This document shows, piece after piece, positions 62,209 to 64,000 of a stretch of DNA of 64,000 nucleotides. Origin of the DNA: Halobacterium noricense. GTDB lineage: Archaea > Halobacteriota > Halobacteria > Halobacteriales > Halobacteriaceae. Location: NCBI RefSeq assembly GCF_021233435.1, contig NZ_CP089468.1, positions 1,302,001 through 1,366,000 of the forward strand, in the 5' to 3' direction. Both the position numbers and the translations under genes were made by a program. Position 1 is the first letter of the stretch, and every line of letters begins with the position of its first letter. The notes beneath the pieces are model-generated. The model saw nothing but the letters and a program-made list of their open reading frames with translations, was not told where the DNA came from and did not search any database.

Positions 62209-62802
62209 CTATGTTGGTCCCGGTTCGACGCCGACGACGGTGTACGCGAACCCGCGGTTGAGCACGCGAGCGTCCAGTCCTGTCTTCTCCATCCGCGCGG
62301 CGAGGTCGTCGGGCGCGTCGAACGACGAGTGGAACGCGACGGCGTGCTCGGCAGCGACAAGCAGGCGGCCTCGCAGCGTCTCTGGATTGAAGTCGCGGAC
62401 GACGAGCACGCCACCGGGTCGAAGAACGCGCTTTGCTTCCGCGAGCGCACCGTCTCGGTCGGGGAAGTGGTGGAGCGCGTCCACGATAGTAATCGCGTCC
62501 ACGCTGTCGTCGCGGTACGGGAGTGCGGCGGCGTCGCCGCGAACTGCTGGCAGTCCGCTCTCGCGGGCTTCCGCCAGCATCCGCGCGCTGGCGTCGACGA
62601 CCGTGACGTCCCGTCCTGCGACCTCGGTGGTGTCCCGAGCGAGCGCACGGGCCGCGCGCCCAGTGCCACCGCCGACGTCGAGCACGCGGTCGACCGAGCG
62701 TTCGGCCGCTGCCAGCCCTGCTACGAGGTCGCCGCGGTCCGCGGCCGGCATCACGAGGTCGTACACCGGCGCGAACCACTCGAAGTACTGGACGTCGTGC
62801 AT
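62209..62802 (-). CDS. UbiE-like SAM methyltransferase
   Basis: The 197-residue class I methyltransferase has the SAM loop LDVGGGTGRAARAL near residue 41, VVDASARMLAEAR, and DALHHFPD followed by RPGGVLVVRDF. This pattern is close to UbiE/MenG. Because the window encodes most of menaquinone synthesis and lacks another candidate, it could methylate demethylmenaquinone, but many small methyltransferases look alike. Confidence 0.82.
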   Translation of the reverse strand: MHDVQYFEWFAPVYDLVMPAADRGDLVAGLAAAERSVDRVLDVGGGTGRAARALARDTTEVAGRDVTVVDASARMLAEARESGLPAVRGDAAALPYRDDSVDAITIVDALHHFPDRDGALAEAKRVLRPGGVLVVRDFNPETLRGRLLVAAEHAVAFHSSFDAPDDLAARMEKTGLDARVLNRGFAYTVVGVEPGPT

Positions 62803-62861
62803 ACACCTGCCTTCGGCCCGCAGGCACGCAATTCTTTGCCCTCGCCACCCAATCGTCGGGC

Positions 62862-63440
62862 GTGCAGTACGCGGTACTCGGTGGTCCCGACGACGGCCCG
62901 ACGCTCCGCCTCGACTGGCGGGCGTTCAGCTACGCCGGGAAGTTCGTAATGTCGAACACCGGGAAAGCGATAGCGTTCGAGGGCGCGCCGCTGGCCGAGC
63001 GCGCGGACTGGCCGCCGGCGGCCCGCGACGCCGACGATCCGGTTGCGGATATTGTGGGTGCTGTCTCGTTCAACGACGACCGCACCGACTCGGGGACGGC
63101 GTGGCTGCGGTACGTCACGGTGCGCGAGGACCGCCGCAGCGACGGCATCGGCGCGCGCCTCTGCGCGTTCGCCGCGGACCACCTGCTCGCCGACCACGAG
63201 CGCGTCAAGATTGCGGTGAACAACCCCTTCGCGTACGAAGCGCTCCACAAGGCCGACTTCGGGTTCACGGGCGAGGAAACCGGCATCGCGGAGTTAGTGC
63301 TGGAGCGTCCCTGCGCGGACCGCGCGGCGCGCTATCAGGACGGCCTCGACGTCTACCGCGAACGCGACCTTTCCGAGGAAGAAGCGGCGTTCCTCGACCG
63401 GAAGGCTGGCAGCGGGCCGCCCGCGCGAATCGACTCGTAG
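62862..63440 (+). CDS. GNAT family N-acetyltransferase
   Basis: The 192-residue protein contains the acetyl-CoA binding pattern WLRYVTVREDRRSDGIGARLCAFAADHL near residues 85-110 (the R-x-x-G-I-G form). The C-terminal 40 residues (ARYQDGLDVYRERDLSEEEAAFL) are specific to a haloarchaeal subgroup. Target unknown. The start codon is GTG. Confidence 0.82.
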   Translation: MQYAVLGGPDDGPTLRLDWRAFSYAGKFVMSNTGKAIAFEGAPLAERADWPPAARDADDPVADIVGAVSFNDDRTDSGTAWLRYVTVREDRRSDGIGARLCAFAADHLLADHERVKIAVNNPFAYEALHKADFGFTGEETGIAELVLERPCADRAARYQDGLDVYRERDLSEEEAAFLDRKAGSGPPARIDS

Positions 63441-63471
63441 CTTTTTCCGGGTCCGGCTCGGACCCCATCTC

Positions 63472-63684
63472 GTGACGCTGCTCTCGACGGCCCTGCTCGC
63501 GCTCGGTGCAGTCCACCTCGCTGCTGGGATTCCACTCCTGGTCGCTCCCGGATTCGTGCGTACCAGCCTCCCGGAGCGGTACGCCGAGGCGGTTGGCGAC
63601 CGCGGCGAGTGGCGTGGCTTCGGTGCGGGTGTGACCAGTATCGGCATCTCCTTGCTCCTCGTTGGGAACGGCATCGCGTCGTAG
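63472..63684 (+). CDS. Small two-helix membrane protein
   Basis: A 70-residue protein with two membrane helices separated by a charged loop ([16 protein letters not shown]). Starting at GTG, it follows the acetyltransferase by 31 bases. No function can be assigned. Confidence 0.62.
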   Translation: MTLLSTALLALGAVHLAAGIPLLVAPGFVRTSLPERYAEAVGDRGEWRGFGAGVTSIGISLLLVGNGIAS

Positions 63685-63722
63685 CTCAACCGTTAAATCC
63701 GGGGGCCGCCTACGGGCGCGTA

Positions 63723-64000
63723 ATGGGTAACGCGGACCTCCGGCAGCTCGCGGTCATCGAGGAGGTTCCCTTCGACGAATTGGAGGGGGACGTGGTGGCC
63801 GTGGACGCGCACAACTGGCTGTACAAGTACCTCACGACGACGGTCCAGTGGACCAGCGAGAGCATCTACACGACCAGCGAGGGCATCGAGGTCGCGAACC
63901 TGGTGGGCATCGTGCAGGGCCTGCCGAAGTTCTTCGAGAACGACCTCACGCCGATTTTCGTCTGGGACGGCGGCGTCACGGAACTCAAAGACGAGGAGGT
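63723..64000 (+). CDS. fen: Flap endonuclease FEN1, 3' end outside window
   Basis: The first 92 residues of FEN1 are present. MGNADLRQL is followed by [13 protein letters not shown] with the first metal-binding Asp and by IFVWDGG with the second. FEN1 removes flaps during Okazaki-fragment maturation. A TATA-like GTTAAAT lies about 30 bases before the ATG. The gene continues past base 64000. Confidence 0.93.
   Translation, partial: MGNADLRQLAVIEEVPFDELEGDVVAVDAHNWLYKYLTTTVQWTSESIYTTSEGIEVANLVGIVQGLPKFFENDLTPIFVWDGGVTELKDEE

Noticed and set aside
1-64000. CRISPR array, rRNA genes, replication origin or complete provirus
   Set aside because: I saw no regularly spaced direct repeats, no rRNA-like sequence, no cdc6/orc gene with repeats and no integrase with attachment repeats.

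Overview
The window is GC-rich DNA from an extremely halophilic archaeon (class Halobacteria). The proteins are strongly acidic, many genes look leaderless (a TATA-like box 25 to 30 bases before the start codon), and the gene complement is haloarchaeal: AglB with PGF-CTERM surface proteins, the L11 / L1-L10-L12 ribosomal cluster, Dph5, Trm5, SRP19-Gar1, and many small families seen only in haloarchaea. The gene order, for example rpl12-rplP0-rpl1-rpl11, a small VNG_1110C-like gene, then a DRG GTPase, recalls Halobacterium. That genus-level guess is an inference from memory, not a database result.

Layout. 1-2800: mobile-element debris, with an IS6-type transposase cut by the window edge, two small genes, and an IS1341-type tnpB broken by a frameshift. 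2804-6954: aglB (oligosaccharyltransferase) joined by a one-base overlap to a DUF368 membrane protein, a candidate lipid-carrier translocase. 7018-9556: small genes, including an HTH gene and partner behind a perfect palindrome. 9701-20713: six menaquinone genes on the minus strand (menE, menC, menA, then menB, then menD, menF), interrupted by a BCCT transporter, a sensor kinase and a small membrane protein. 20770-33780: a molybdopterin oxidoreductase, small regulators, purA, Trm112, the cbiX-DR2241 pair, cysS and two lipoproteins. 34002-36240: a small zinc-ribbon gene and a complete-looking IS605-type element (tnpA and tnpB), followed by decayed sequence. 36235-45680: ribosomal proteins, the DRG GTPase, trmO, a DUF2267 pair, dph5 and trm5. 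45731-47290: tRNA-Thr(CGU), three hairpins, an orphan nuclease-like gene and a DUF4396 protein. 47294-57376: a MOSC protein, a short-chain fatty acid transporter, an HTTM protein, a secreted nuclease, the divergent btuF / btuC-btuD cobalamin uptake genes and a PGF-CTERM-anchored HExxH protein. 57479-64000: srp19-gar1, a presenilin-type protease, an ornithine cyclodeaminase homologue, an MFS transporter, a methyltransferase, an acetyltransferase and the start of fen1.

Themes. The men genes cover chorismate to demethylmenaquinone except for the thioesterase and MenH steps, and a UbiE-like methyltransferase at 62209-62802 could do the last methylation. CbiX and BtuCDF show cobalamin synthesis and uptake. 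AglB, the DUF368 protein and two PGF-CTERM proteins belong to cell-surface glycoprotein biology.

The most unusual signal is a 51-bp double-hairpin sequence sitting in frame in two unrelated genes, menD and tnpB. One stem carries compensatory base changes between the copies. A related sequence elsewhere in the window lacks the element and so defines a 57-bp (19-codon) insertion. In menD the insertion stretches the thiamine-diphosphate binding motif by about 20 residues. Other candidates are matching end hairpins of two TnpB elements, each starting at the base after a neighbour's stop codon; the aglB-DUF368 coupling; and two divergent or palindromic control regions.
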